Source: Crossaster papposus (lineage: Eukaryota > Echinodermata > Asteroidea > Velatida > Solasteridae). From it: a stretch of 64,000 nucleotides of DNA. The translations under genes were made by a program, and so were the position numbers. Each line of letters begins with the position of its first letter. Position 1 is the first letter of the stretch. The stretch is taken from assembly GCA_037893245.1 (NCBI GenBank), contig JBAIAA010000262.1:434001-498000 (forward strand), written 5' to 3'. Under the pieces are notes generated by a model. It saw only the letters and a program-made list of their open reading frames with translations. It did not search any database and was not told the origin of the DNA. Shown piece after piece: positions 46,601-60,829 of the stretch.

Positions 46601-49600
46601 TATTTTCTTGAAAGTGATTTCATTTTCATTACAAATAGTTACGCAGAGTGGTGCCGTGGGAGCGTGATGGGCCCATAACCCAGAGGCCCGAGGACCGAAA
46701 CCTCGCTCTGCTAAAGAGGTATTTTTGCTTCACTGTTATTCAAATTTAATAATTATTTTAGAATGTTTTTAGAATGTCTGCTTTTATTTTGTTTGTTGTT
46801 TTTCTAAATTTACATGAGGCATGGTGGCGCAGTGGAAGCTTGCTGGGCCTATAACCCAGAGTGCCGAGGATCAAAACCTCGTTCTGCTGCTAATAAGTTT
46901 TTGGTATGACTTGAAGTACTCGACTCAGAGTGACAAAGTAGACCCTTTCTTGGTCAGTAACCGAGAGTTCGGATGATCACAACCTCGGTCTGCTCAGGAT
47001 AATTTTGTATTTGATAGGGATTTCATTTTCATTAAAAATAGTTACGCAGAGTAGTGCAGCGGGAGCGTGATGGGCCCATAGCCCAGAGGTCCGAGGACCA
47101 AAACCTCGCTTTGCTAACTAGGTATTTTTGCTTCACTGCTATTCACATTTAATAAATATTGTAGAATGTTTTTAGAATGTCTGCTTTAATTTTGTTTGCA
47201 TTTTCAAAATTTACATGAGGCATAGTGGCGCAGTTGAAGCGTGCTGGGCCCATAACCCAGAGGTCCGAGGATCGAAACCTCGCTCTTCTAACAAGTTTTT
47301 GGTATGACATGAGGTACTCGACTCGGAGTGACAAAGTAGACACTTTCTTGGTCAGTACCCGAGAGTTTGGTTGACCACAACCTCGGTCTGCTCAGGATAA
47401 TTATTTTCTTGAAAGTGATTTCATTTTCATTACAAATAGTTATGCAGAGTGGTGCCGTGGGAGCGTGATGGGCCCATAACCCAGAGGCCCGAGGACCGAA
47501 ACCTCGCTCTGCTAAAGAGGTATTTTTGCTTCACTGTTATTCAATTTAATAATTATTTTAGAATGTTTTTAGAATGTCTGCTTTTATTTTGTTTGTTGTT
47601 TTTCTAAATTTACATGAGGCATGGTGGCGCAGTGGAAGCTTGCTGGGCCTATAACCCAGAGTGCCGAGGATCAAAACCTCGTTCTGCTGCTAATAAGTTT
47701 TTGGTATGACTTGAAGTACTCGACTCAGAGTGACAAAGTAGACCCTTTCTTGGTCAGTAACCGAGAGTTCGGATGATCACAACCTCGGTCTGCTCAGGAT
47801 AATTTTGTATTTGATAGGGATTTCATTTTCATTAAAAATAGTTACGCAGAGTAGTGCAGCGGGAGCGTGATGGGCCCATAGCCCAGAGGTCCGAGGACCA
47901 AAACCTCGCTTTGCTAACTAGGTATTTTTGCTTCACTGCTATTCACATTTAATAAATATTGTAGAATGTTTTTAGAATGTCTGCTTTAATTTTGTTTGCA
48001 TTTTCAAAATTTACATGAGGCATAGTGGCGCAGTTGAAGCGTGCTGGGCCCATAACCCAGAGGTCCGAGGATCGAAACCTCGCTCTTCTAACAAGTTTTT
48101 GGTATGACATGAGGTACTCGACTCGGAGTGACAAAGTAGACACTTTCTTGGTCAGTACCCGAGAGTTTGGTTGACCACAACCTCGGTCTGCTCAGGATAA
48201 TTATTTTCTTGAAAGTGATTTCATTTTCATTACAAATAGTTACGCAGAGTGGTGCCGTGGGAGCGTGATGGGCCCATAACCCAGAGGCCCGAGGACCGAA
48301 ACCTCGCTCTGCTAAAGAGGTATTTTTGCTTCACTGTTATTCAAATTTAATAATTATTTTAGTATTTTTTTTAGAATGTCTGCTTTTATTTTGTTTGTTG
48401 TTTTTCTAAATTTACATGAGGCATGGCGGCGCAGTGGAAGCTTGCTGGGCCTATAACCCAGAGTGCCGAGGATCAAAACCTCGTTCTGCTGCTAATAAGT
48501 TTTTGGTATGACTTGAAGTACTCGACTCAGAGTGACAAAGTAGACCCTTTCTTGGTCAGTAACCGAGAGTTCGGATGATCACAACCTCGGTCTGCTCAGG
48601 ATAATTTTGTATTTGATAGGGATTTCATTTTCATTAAAAATAGTTACGCAGAGTAGTGCAGCGGGAGCGTGATGGGCCCATAGCCCAGAGGTCCGAGGAC
48701 CAAAACCTCGCTTTGCTAACTAGGTACTTTTGCTTCACTGCTATTCACATTTAATAAATATTGTAGAATGTTTTTAGAATGTCTGCTTTAATTTTGTTTG
48801 CATTTTCAAAATTTACATGAGGCATAGTGGCGCAGTTGAAGCGTGCTGGGCCCATAACCCAGAGGTCCGAGGATCGAAACCTCGCTCTTCTAACAAGTTT
48901 TTGGTATGACATGAGGTACTCGACTCGGAGTGACAAAGTAGACACTTTCTTGGTCAGTACCCGAGAGTTTGGTTGACCACAACCTCGGTCTGCTCAGGAT
49001 AATTATTTTCTTGAAAGTGATTTCATTTTCATTACAAATAGTTACGCAGAGTGGTGCCGTGGGAGCGTGATGGGCCCATAACCCAGAGGCCCGAGGACCG
49101 AAACCTCGCTCTGCTAAAGAGGTATTTTTGCTTCACTGTTATTCAAATTTAATAATTATTTTAGAATGTTTTTAGAATGTCTGCTTTTATTTTGTTTGTT
49201 GTTTTTCTAAATTTACATGAGGCATGGTGGCGCAGTGGAAGCTTGCTGGGCCTATAACCCAGAGTGCCGAGGATCAAAACCTCGTTCTGCTGCTAATAAG
49301 TTTTTGGTATGACTTGAAGTACTCGACTCAGAGTGACAAAGTAGACCCTTTCTTGGTCAGTAACCGAGAGTTCGGATGATCACAACCTCGGTCTGCTCAG
49401 GATAATTTTGTATTTGATAGGGATTTCATTTTCATTAAAAATAGTTACGCAGAGTAGTGCAGCGGGAGCGTGATGGGCCCATAGCCCAGAGGTCCGAGGA
49501 CCAAAACCTCGCTTTGCTAACTAGGTATTTTTGCTTCACTGCTATTCACATTTAATAAATATTGTAGAATGTTTTTAGAATGTCTGCTTTAATTTTGTTT

Positions 49601-51076
49601 GCATTTTCAAAATTTACATGAGGCATAGTGGCGCAGTTGAAGCGTGCTGGGCCCATAACCCAGAGGTCCGAGGATCGAAACCTCGCTCTTCTAACAAGTT
49701 TTTGGTATGACATGAGGTACTCGACTCGGAGTGACAAAGTAGACACTTTCTTGGTCAGTACCCGAGAGTTTGGTTGACCACAACCTCGGTCTGCTCAGGA
49801 TAATTATTTTCTTGAAAGTGATTTCATTTTCATTACAAATAGTTACGCAGAGTGGTGCCGTGGGAGCGTGATGGGCCCATAACCCAGAGGCCCGAGGACC
49901 GAAACCTCGCTCTGCTAAAGAGGTATTTTTGCTTCACTGTTATTCAAACTTAATAATTATTTTAGAATGTTTTTAGAATGTCTGCTTTTATTTTGTTTGT
50001 TGTTTTTCTAAATTTACATGAGGCATGGTGGCGCAGTGGAAGCTTGCTGGGCCTATAACCCAGAGTGCCGAGGATCAAAACCTCGTTCTGCTGCTAATAA
50101 GTTTTTGGTATGACTTGAAGTACTCGACTCAGAGTGACAAAGTAGACCCTTTCTTGGTCAGTAACCGAGAGTTCGGATGATCACAACCTCGGTCTGCTCA
50201 GGATAATTTTGTATTTGATAGGGATTTCATTTTCATTAAAAATAGTTACGCAGAGTAGTGCAGCGGGAGCGTGATGGGCCCATAGCCCAGAGGTCCGAGG
50301 ACCAAAACCTCGCTTTGCTAACTAGGTATTTTTGCTTCACTGCTATTCACATTTAATAAATATTGTAGAATGTTTTTAGAATGTCTGCTTTAATTTTGTT
50401 TGCATTTTCAAAATTTACATGAGGCATAGTGGCGCAGTTGAAGCGTGCTGGGCCCATAACCCAGAGGTCCGAGGATCGAAACCTCGCTCTTCTAACAAGT
50501 TTTTGGTATGACATGAGGTACTCGACTCGGAGTGACAAAGTAGACACTTTCTTGGTCAGTACCCGAGAGTTTGGTTGACCACAACCTCGGTCTGCTCAGG
50601 ATAATTATTTTCTTGAAAGTGATTTCATTTTCATTACAAATAGTTACGCAGAGTGGTGCCGTGGGAGCGTGATGGGCCCATAACCCAGAGGCCCGAGGAC
50701 CGAAACCTCGCTCTGCTAAAGAGGTATTTTTGCTTCACTGTTATTCAAATTTAATAATTATTTTAGAATGTTTTTAGAATGTCTGCTTTTATTTTGTTTG
50801 TTGTTTTTCTAAATTTACATGAGGCATGGTGGCGCAGTGGAAGCTTGCTGGGCCTATAACCCAGAGTGCCGAGGATCAAAACCTCGTTCTGCTGCTAATA
50901 AGTTTTTGGTATGACTTGAAGTACTCGACTCAGAGTGACAAAGTAGACCCTTTCTTGGTCAGTAACCGAGAGTTCGGATGATCACAACCTCGGTCTGCTC
51001 AGGATAATTTTGTATTTGATAGGGATTTCATTTTCATTAAAAATAGTTACGCAGAGTAGTGCAGCGGGAGCGTGAT

Positions 51077-51086
51077 GGGCCCAGAG
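51077..51086 (+). pseudogene. Slot D with 7-bp anticodon deletion (duplicate)
   Basis: Same lesion as at 20661 at an offset of 30,416; its unit also measures 794 bp. Confidence 0.9.
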
Positions 51087-51803
51087 GTCCGAGGACCAAA
51101 ACCTCGCTTTGCTAACTAGGTATTTTTGCTTCACTGCTATTCACATTTAATAAATATTGTAGAATGTTTTTAGAATGTCTGCTTTAATTTTGTTTGCATT
51201 TTCAAAATTTACATGAGGCATAGTGGCGCAGTTGAAGCGTGCTGGGCCCATAACCCAGAGGTCCGAGGATCGAAACCTCGCTCTTCTAACAAGTTTTTGG
51301 TATGACATGAGGTACTCGACTCGGAGTGACAAAGTAGACACTTTCTTGGTCAGTACCCGAGAGTTTGGTTGACCACAACCTCGGTCTGCTCAGGATAATT
51401 ATTTTCTTGAAAGTGATTTCATTTTCATTACAAATAGTTACGCAGAGTGGTGCCGTGGGAGCGTGATGGGCCCATAACCCAGAGGCTCGAGGACCGAAAC
51501 CTCGCTCTGCTAAAGAGGTATTTTTGCTTCACTGTTATTCAAATTTAATAATTATTTTAGAATGTTTTTAGAATGTCTGCTTTTATTTTGTTTGTTGTTT
51601 TTCTAAATTTACATGAGGCATGGTGGCGCAGTGGAAGCTTGCTGGGCCTATAACCCAGAGTGCCGAGGATCAAAACCTCGTTCTGCTGCTAATAAGTTTT
51701 TGGTATGACTTGAAGTACTCGACTCAGAGTGACAAAGTAGACCCTTTCTTGGTCAGTAACCGAGAGTTCGGATGATCACAACCTCGGTCTGCTCAGGATA
51801 ATT

Positions 51804-51918
51804 ATTTTCTTGAAAGTGATTTCATTTTCATTACAAATAGTTACGCAGAGTGGTGCCGTGGGAGCGTGATGGGCCCATAACCCAGAGGCCCGAGGACCGA
51901 AACCTCGCTCTGCTAAAG
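51804..51918 (+). repeat. B sequence in the D slot (copy of 21388-21502)
   Basis: Same tract at +30,416 within the right duplicated block; the tRNA module is 51844-51915. Confidence 0.86.
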
Positions 51919-52818
51919 AGGTATTTTTGCTTCACTGCTATTCACATTTAATAAATATTGTAGAATGTTTTTAGAATGTCTGCTTTAATTTTGTTTGCAT
52001 TTTCAAAATTTACATGAGGCATAGTGGCGCAGTTGAAGCGTGCTGGGCCCATAACCCAGAGGTCCGAGGATCGAAACCTCGCTCTTCTAACAAGTTTTTG
52101 GTATGACATGAGGTACTCGACTCGGAGTGACAAAGTAGACACTTTCTTGGTCAGTACCCGAGAGTTTGGTTGACCACAACCTCGGTCTGCTCAGGATAAT
52201 TATTTTCTTGAAAGTGATTTCATTTTCATTACAAATAGTTACGCAGAGTGGTGCCGTGGGAGCGTGATGGGCCCATAACCCAGAGGCCCGAGGACCGAAA
52301 CCTCGCTCTGCTAAAGAGGTATTTTTGCTTCACTGTTATTCAAATTTAATAATTATTTTAGAATGTTTTTAGAATGTCTGCTTTTATTTTGTTTGTTGTT
52401 TTTCTAAATTTACATGAGGCATGGTGGCGCAGTGGAAGCTTGCTGGGCCTATAACCCAGAGTGCCGAGGATCAAAACCTCGTTCTGCTGCTAATAAGTTT
52501 TTGGTATGACTTGAAGTACTCGACTCAGAGTGACAAAGTAGACCCTTTCTTGGTCAGTAACCGAGAGTTCGGATGATCACAACCTCGGTCTGCTCAGGAT
52601 AATTTTGTATTTGATAGGGATTTCATTTTCATTAAAAATAGTTACGCAGAGTAGTGCAGCGGGAGCGTGATGGGCCCATAGCCCAGAGGTCCGAGGACCA
52701 AAACCTCGCTTTGCTAACTAGGTATTTTTGCTTCACTGCTATTCACATTTAATAAATATTGTAGAATGTTTTTAGAATGTCTGCTTTAATTTTGTTTGCA
52801 TTTTCAAAATTTACATGA

Positions 52819-52890
52819 GGCATAGTGGCGCAGTTGAAGCGTGCTGGGCCCATAACCCAGAGGTCCGAGGATCGAAACCTCGTTCTGCTG
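52819..52890 (+). tRNA. Hybrid A/C module (duplicate of 22403)
   Basis: Same hybrid at +30,416, with C-type markers from 52883 to 52928. Confidence 0.85.
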
Positions 52891-55800
52891 CTAATAAGTT
52901 TTTGGTATGACTTGAAGTACTCGACTCAGAGTGACAAAGTAGACACTTTCTTGGTCAGTACCCGAGAGTTTGGTTGACCACAACCTCGGTCTGCTCAGGA
53001 TAATTATTTTCTTGAAAGTGATTTCATTTTCATTACAAATAGTTACGCAGAGTGGTGCCGTGGGAGCGTGATGGGCCCATAACCCAGAGGCCCGAGGACC
53101 GAAACCTCGCTCTGCTAAAGAGGTATTTTTGCTTCACTGTTATTCAAATTTAATAATTATTTTAGAATGTTTTTAGAATGTCTGCTTTTATTTTGTTTGT
53201 TGTTTTTCTAAATTTACATGAGGCATGGTGGCGCAGTGGAAGCTTGCTGGGCCTATAACCCAGAGTGCCGAGGATCAAAACCTCGTTCTGCTGCTAATAA
53301 GTTTTTGGTATGACTTGAAGTACTCGACTCAGAGTGACAAAGTAGACCCTTTCTTGGTCAGTAACCGAGAGTTCGGATGATCACAACCTCGGTCTGCTCA
53401 GGATAATTTTGTATTTGATAGGGATTTCATTTTCATTAAAAATAGTTACGCAGAGTAGTGCAGCGGGAGCGTGATGGGCCCATAGCCCAGAGGTCCGAGG
53501 ACCAAAACCTCGCTTTGCTAACTAGGTATTTTTGCTTCACTGCTATTCACATTTAATAAATATTGTAGAATGTTTTTAGAATGTCTGCTTTAATTTTGTT
53601 TGCATTTTCAAAATTTACATGAGGCATAGTGGCGCAGTTGAAGCGTGCTGGGCCCATAACCCAGAGGTCCGAGGATCGAAACCTCGCTCTTCTAACAAGT
53701 TTTTGGTATGACATGAGGTACTCGACTCGGAGTGACAAAGTAGACACTTTCTTGGTCAGTACCCGAGAGTTTGGTTGACCACAACCTCGGTCTGCTCAGG
53801 ATAATTATTTTCTTGAACGTGATTTCATTTTCATTACAAATAGTTACGCAGAGTGGTGCCGTGGGAGCGTGATGGGCCCATAACCCAGAGGCCCGAGGAC
53901 CGAAACCTCGCTCTGCTAAAGAGGTATTTTTGCTTCACTGTTATTCAAATTTAATAATTATTTTAGAATGTTTTTAGAATGTCTGCTTTTATTTTGTTTG
54001 TTGTTTTTCTAAATTTACATGAGGCATGGTGGCGCAGTGGAAGCTTGCTGGGCCTATAACCCAGAGTGCCGAGGATCAAAACCTCGTTCTGCTGCTAATA
54101 AGTTTTTGGTATGACTTGAAGTACTCGACTCAGAGTGACAAAGTAGACCCTTTCTTGGTCAGTAACCGAGAGTTCGGATGATCACAACCTCGGTCTGCTC
54201 AGGATAATTTTGTATTTGATAGGGATTTCATTTTCATTAAAAATAGTTACGCAGAATAGTGCAGCGGGAGCGTGATGGGCCCATAGCCCAGAGGTCCGAG
54301 GACCAAAACCTCGCTTTGCTAACTAGGTATTTTTGCTTCACTGCTATTCACATTTAATAAATATTGTAGAATGTTTTTAGAATGTCTGCTTTAATTTTGT
54401 TTGCATTTTCAAAATTTACATGAGGCATAGTGGCGCAGTTGAAGCGTGCTGGGCCCATAACCCAGAGGTCCGAGGATCGAAACCTCGCTCTTCTAACAAG
54501 TTTTTGGTATGACATGAGGTACTCGACTCGGAGTGACAAAGTAGACACTTTCTTGGTCAGTACCCGAGAGTTTGGTTGACCACAACCTCGGTCTGCTCAG
54601 GATAATTATTTTCTTGAACGTGATTTCATTTTCATTACAAATAGTTACGCAGAGTGGTGCCGTGGGAGCGTGATGGGCCCATAACCCAGAGGCCCGAGGA
54701 CCGAAACCTCGCTCTGCTAAAGAGGTATTTTTGCTTCACTGTTATTCAAATTTAATAATTATTTTAGAATGTTTTTAGAATGTCTGCTTTTATTTTGTTT
54801 GTTGTTTTTCTAAATTTACATGAGGCATGGTGGCGCAGTGGAAGCTTGCTGGGCCTATAACCCAGAGTGCCGAGGATCAAAACCTCGTTCTGCTGCTAAT
54901 AAGTTTTTGGTATGACTTGAAGTACTCGACTCAGAGTGACAAAGTAGACCCTTTCTTGGTCAGTAACCGAGAGTTCGGATGATCACAACCTCGGTCTGCT
55001 CAGGATAATTTTGTATTTGATAGGGATTTCATTTTCATTAAAAATAGTTACGCAGAATAGTGCAGCGGGAGCGTGATGGGCCCATAGCCCAGAGGTCCGA
55101 GGACCAAAACCTCGCTTTGCTAACTAGGTATTTTTGCTTCACTGCTATTCACATTTAATAAATATTGTAGAATGTTTTTAGAATGTCTGCTTTAATTTTG
55201 TTTGCATTTTCAAAATTTACATGAGGCATAGTGGCGCAGTTGAAGCGTGCTGGGCCCATAACCCAGAGGTCCGAGGATCGAAACCTCGCTCTTCTAACAA
55301 GTTTTTGGTATGACATGAGGTACTCGACTCGGAGTGACAAAGTAGACACTTTCTTGGTCAGTACCCGAGAGTTTGGTTGACCACAACCTCGGTCTGCTCA
55401 GGATAATTATTTTCTTGAAAGTGATTTCATTTTCATTACAAATAGTTACGCAGAGTGGTGCCGTGGGAGCGTGATGGGCCCATAACCCAGAGGCCCGAGG
55501 ACCGAAACCTCGCTCTGCTAAAGAGGTATTTTTGCTTCACTGTTATTCAAATTTAATAATTATTTTAGAATGTTTTTAGAATGTCTGCTTTTATTTTGTT
55601 TGTTGTTTTTCTAAATTTACATGAGGCATGGTGGCGCAGTGGAAGCTTGCTGGGCCTATAACCCAGAGTGCCGAGGATCAAAACCTCGTTCTGCTGCTAA
55701 TAAGTTTTTGGTATGACTTGAAGTACTCGACTCAGAGTGACAAAGTAGACCCTTTCTTAGTCAGTAACCGAGAGTTCGGATGATCACAACCTCGGTCTGC

Positions 55801-56826
55801 TCAGGATAATTTTGTATTTGATAGGGATTTCATTTTCATTAAAAATAGTTACGCAGAGTAGTGCAGCGGGAGCGTGATGGGCCCATAGCCCAGAGGTCCG
55901 AGGACCAAAACCTCGCTTTGCTAACTAGGTATTTTTGCTTCACTGCTATTCACATTTAATAAATATTGTAGAATGTTTTTAGAATGTCTGCTTTAATTTT
56001 GTTTGCATTTTCAAAATTTACATGAGGCATAGTGGCGCAGTTGAAGCGTGCTGGGCCCATAACCCAGAGGTCCGAGGATCGAAACCTCGCTCTTCTAACA
56101 AGTTTTTGGTATGACATGAGGTACTCGACTCGGAGTGACAAAGTAGACACTTTCTTGGTCAGTACCCGAGAGTTTGGTTGACCACAACCTCGGTCTGCTC
56201 AGGATAATTATTTTCTTGAAAGTGATTTCATTTTCATTACAAATAGTTACGCAGAGTGGTGCCGTGGGAGCGTGATGGGCCCATAACCCAGAGGCCCGAG
56301 GACCGAAACCTCGCTCTGCTAAAGAGGTATTTTTGCTTCACTGTTATTCAAATTTAATAATTATTTTAGAATGTTTTTAGAATGTCTGCTTTTATTTCGT
56401 TTGTTGTTTTTCTAAATTTACATGAGGCATGGTGGCGCAGTGGAAGCTTGCTGGGCCTATAACCCAGAGTGCCGAGGATCAAAACCTCGTTCTGCTGCTA
56501 ATAAGTTTTTGGTATGACTTGAAGTACTCGACTCAGAGTGACAAAGTAGACCCTTTCTTGGTCAGTAACCGAGAGTTCGGATGATCACAACCTCGGTCTG
56601 CTCAGGATAATTTTGTATTTGATAGGGATTTAATTTTCATTAAAAATAGTTACGCAGAGTAGTGCAGCGGGAGCGTGATGGGCCCATAGCCCAGAGGTCC
56701 GAGGACCAAAACCTCGCTTTGCTAACTAGGTATTTTTGCATCACTGCTATTCACATTTAATGAATATTGTAGAATGTTTTTAGAATGTCTGCTTTAATTT
56801 TGTTTGCATTTTCAAAATTTACATGA

Positions 56827-59224
56827 GGCATAGTGGCACAGTTGAAGCGTGCTGGGCCCATAACCCAGAGGTCCGAGGATCGAAACCTCGCTCTTCTAAC
56901 AAGTTTTTGGTATGACATGAGGTACTCGACTCGGAGTGACAAAGTAGACACTTTCTTGGTCAGTACCCGAGAGTTTGGTTGACCACAACCTCGGTCTGCT
57001 CAGGATAATTATTTTCTTGAAAGTGATTTCATTTTCATTACAAATAGTTACGCAGAGTGGTGCCGTGGGAGCGTGATGGGCCCATAACCCAGAGGCCCGA
57101 GGACCGAAACCTCGCTCTGCTAAAGATGTATTTTTGCTTCACTGCTATTCACATTTAATAAATATTGTAGAATGTTTTTAGAATGTCTGCTTTAATTTTG
57201 TTTGCATTTTCAAAATTTACATGAGGCATAGTGGCACAGTTGAAGCGTGCTGGGCCCATAACCCAGAGGTCCGAGGATCGAAACCTCGCTCTTCTAACAA
57301 GTTTTTGGTATGACATGAGGTACTCGACTCGGAGTGACAAAGTAGACACTTTCTTGGTCAGTACCCGAGAGTTTGGTTGACCACAACCTCGGTCTGCTCA
57401 GGATAATTATTTTCTTGAAAGTGATTTCATTTTCATTACAAATAGTTACGCAGAGTGGTGCCGTGGGAGCGTGATGGGCCCATAACCCAGAGGCCCGAGG
57501 ACCGAAACCTCGCTCTGCTAAAGAGGTATTTTTGCTTCACTGTTATTCAAATTTAATAATTATTTTAGAATGTTTTTAGAATGTCTGCTTTTATTTTGTT
57601 TGTTGTTTTTCTAAATTTACATGAGGCATGGTGGCGCAGTGGAAGCTTGCTGGGCCTATAACCCAGAGTGCCGAGGATCAAAACCTCGTTCTGCTGCTAA
57701 TAAGTTTTTGGTATGACTTGAAGTACTCGACTCAGAGTGACAAAGTAGACCCTTTCTTGGTCAGTAACCGAGAGTTCGGATGATCACAACCTCGGTCTGC
57801 TCAGGATAATTTTGTATTTGATAGGGATTTCATTTTCATTAAAAATAGTTACGCAGAGTAGTGCAGCGGGAGCGTGATGGGCCCATAGCCCAGAGGTCCG
57901 AGGACCAAAACCTCGCTTTGCTAACTAGGTATTTTTGCTTCACTGCTATTCACATTTAATAAATATTGTAGAATGTTTTTAGAATGTCTGCTTTAATTTT
58001 GTTTGCATTTTCAAAATTTACATGAGGCATAGTGGCGCAGTTGAAGCGTGCTGGGCCCATAACCCAGAGGTCCGAGGATCGAAACCTCGCTCTTCTAACA
58101 AGTTTTTGGTATGACATGAGGTACTCGACTCGGAGTGACAAAGTAGACACTTTCTTGGTCAGTACCCGAGAGTTTGGTTGACCACAACCTCGGTCTGCTC
58201 AGGATAATTATTTTCTTGAAAGTGATTTCATTTTCATTACAAATAGTTACGCAGAGTGGTGCCGTGGGAGCGTGATGGGCCCATAACCCAGAGGCCCGAG
58301 GACCGAAACCTCGCTCTGCTAAAGAGGTATTTTTGCTTCACTGCTATTCACATTTAATAAATATTGTAGAATGTTTTTAGAATGTCTGCTTTAATTTTGT
58401 TTGCATTTTCAAAATTTACATGAGGCATAGTGGCACAGTTGAAGCGTGCTGGGCCCATAACCCAGAGGTCCGAGGATCGAAACCTCGCTCTTCTAACAAG
58501 TTTTTGGTATGACATGAGGTACTCGACTCGGAGTGACAAAGTAGACACTTTCTTGGTCAGTACCCGAGAGTTTGGTTGACCACAACCTCGGTCTGCTCAG
58601 GATAATTATTTTCTTGAAAGTGATTTCATTTTCATTACAAATAGTTACGCAGAGTGGTGCCGTGGGAGCGTGATGGGCCCATAACCCAGAGGCCCGAGGA
58701 CCGAAACCTCGCTCTGCTAGAGAGGTATTTTTGCTTCACTGTTATTCAAATTTAATAATTATTTTAGAATGTTTTTAGAATGTCTGCTTTTATTTTGTTT
58801 GTTGTTTTTCTAAATTTACATGAGGCATGGTGGCGCAGTGGAAGCTTGCTGGGCCTATAACCCAGAGTGCCGAGGATCAAAACCTCGTTCTGCTGCTAAT
58901 AAGTTTTTGGTATGACTTGAAGTACTCGACTCAGAGTGACAAAGTAGACCCTTTCTTGGTCAGTAACCGAGAGTTCGGATGATCACAACCTCGGTCTGCT
59001 CAGGATAATTTTGTATTTGATAGGGATTTCATTTTCATTAAAAATAGTTACGCAGAGTAGTGCAGCGGGAGCGTGATGGGCCCATAGCCCAGAGGTCCGA
59101 GGACCAAAACCTCGCTTTGTTAACTAGGTATTTTTGCTTCACTGCTATTCACATTTAATAAATATTGTAAAATGTTTTTAGAATGTCTGCTTTAATTTTG
59201 TTTGCATTTTCAAAATTTACATGA
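56827..59224 (+). repeat. Two 1,199-bp units (duplicate block)
   Basis: Same arrangement at +30,416 (A slots at 56827, 57225, 58026, 58424), with the same GGCACAG pattern. Confidence 0.87.
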
Positions 59225-59296
59225 GGCATAGTGGCGCAGTGGAAGCTTGCTGGGCCTATAACCCAGAGTGCCGAGGATCAAAACCGCGTTCTGCTG
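59225..59296 (+). tRNA. Slot A overwritten by slot C (duplicate of 28809)
   Basis: Same hybrid at +30,416, including CCGCG and C markers from 59241 to 59301. Confidence 0.85.
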
Positions 59297-60829
59297 CTAA
59301 TAAGTTTTTGGTATGACATGAGGTACTCGACTCGGAGTGACAAAGTAGACACTTTCTTGGTCAGTACCCGAGAGTTTGGTTGACCACAACCTCGGTCTGC
59401 TCAGGATAATTATTTTCTTGAAAGTGATTTCATTTTCATTACAAATAGTTACGCAGAGTGGTGCCGTGGGAGCGTGATGGGCCCATAACCCAGAGGCCCG
59501 AGGACCGAAACCTCGCTCTGCTAAAGAGGTATTTTTGCTTCACTGTTATTCAAATTTAATAATTATTTTAGAATGTTTTTAGAATGTCTGCTTTTATTTT
59601 GTTTGTTGTTTTTCTAAATTTACATGAGGCATGGTGGCGCAGTGGAAGCTTGCTGGGCCTATAACCCAGAGTGCCGAGGATCAAAACCTCGTTCTGCTGC
59701 TAATAAGTTTTTGGTATGACTTGAAGTACTCGACTCAGAGTGACAAAGTAGACCCTTTCTTGGTCAGTAACCGAGAGTTCGGATGATCACAACCTCGGTC
59801 TGCTCAGGATAATTTTGTATTTGATAGGGATTTCATTTTCATTAAAAATAGTTACGCAGAGTAGTGCAGCGGGAGCGTGATGGGCCCATAGCCCAGAGGT
59901 CCGAGGACCAAAACCTCGCTTTGCTAACTAGGTATTTTTGCTTCACTGCTATTCACATTTAATAAATATTGTAGAATGTTTTTAGAATGTCTGCTTTAAT
60001 TTTGTTTGCATTTACAAAATTTACATGAGGCATAGTGGCGCAGTTGAAGCGTGCTGGGCCCATAACCCAGAGGTCCGAGGATCGAAACCTCGCTCTTCTA
60101 ACAAGTTTTTGGTATGACATGAGGTACTCGACTCGGAGTGACAAAGTAGACACTTTCTTGGTCAGTACCCGAGAGTTTGGTTGACCACAACCTCGGTCTG
60201 CTCAGGATAATTATTTTCTTGAAAGTGATTTCATTTTCATTACAAATAGTTACGCAGAGTGGTGCCGTGGGAGCGTGATGGGCCCATAACCCAGAGGCCC
60301 GAGGACCGAAACATCGCTCTGCTAAAGAGGTATTTTTGCTTCACTGTTATTCAAATTTAATAATTATTTTAGAATGTTTTTAGAATGTCTGCTTTTATTT
60401 TGTTTGTTGTTTTTCTAAATTTACATGAGGCATGGTGGCGCAGTGGAAGCTTGCTGGGCCTATAACCCAGAGTGCCGAGGATCAAAACCTCGTTCTGCTG
60501 CTAATAAGTTTTTGGTATGACTTGAAGTACTCGACTCAGAGTGACAAAGTAGACCCTTTCTTGGTCAGTAACCGAGAGTTCGGATGATCACAACCTCGGT
60601 CTGCTCAGGATAATTTTGTATTTGATAGGGATTTCATTTTCATTAAAAATAGTTACGCAGAGTAGTGCAGCGGGAGCGTGATGGGCCCATAGCCCAGAGG
60701 TCCGAGGACCAAAACCTCGCTTTGCTAACTAGGTATTTTTGCTTCACTGCTATTCACATTTAATAAATATTGTAGAATGTTTTTAGAATGTCTGCTTTAA
60801 TTTTGTTTGCATTTTCAAAATTTACATGA

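Larger units (their letters stand above)
36023..48725 (+). repeat. Large duplication, left block, copy 2
   Basis: This is the second copy of 1-12,702. The only difference I found between the copies in this block is near 43,629, where GTGGAAGC became GTAAGGAGC (net +1 base). Such near-perfect sharing of private variants over 12.7 kb cannot arise by chance in an array whose units are otherwise interchangeable. Confidence 0.93.
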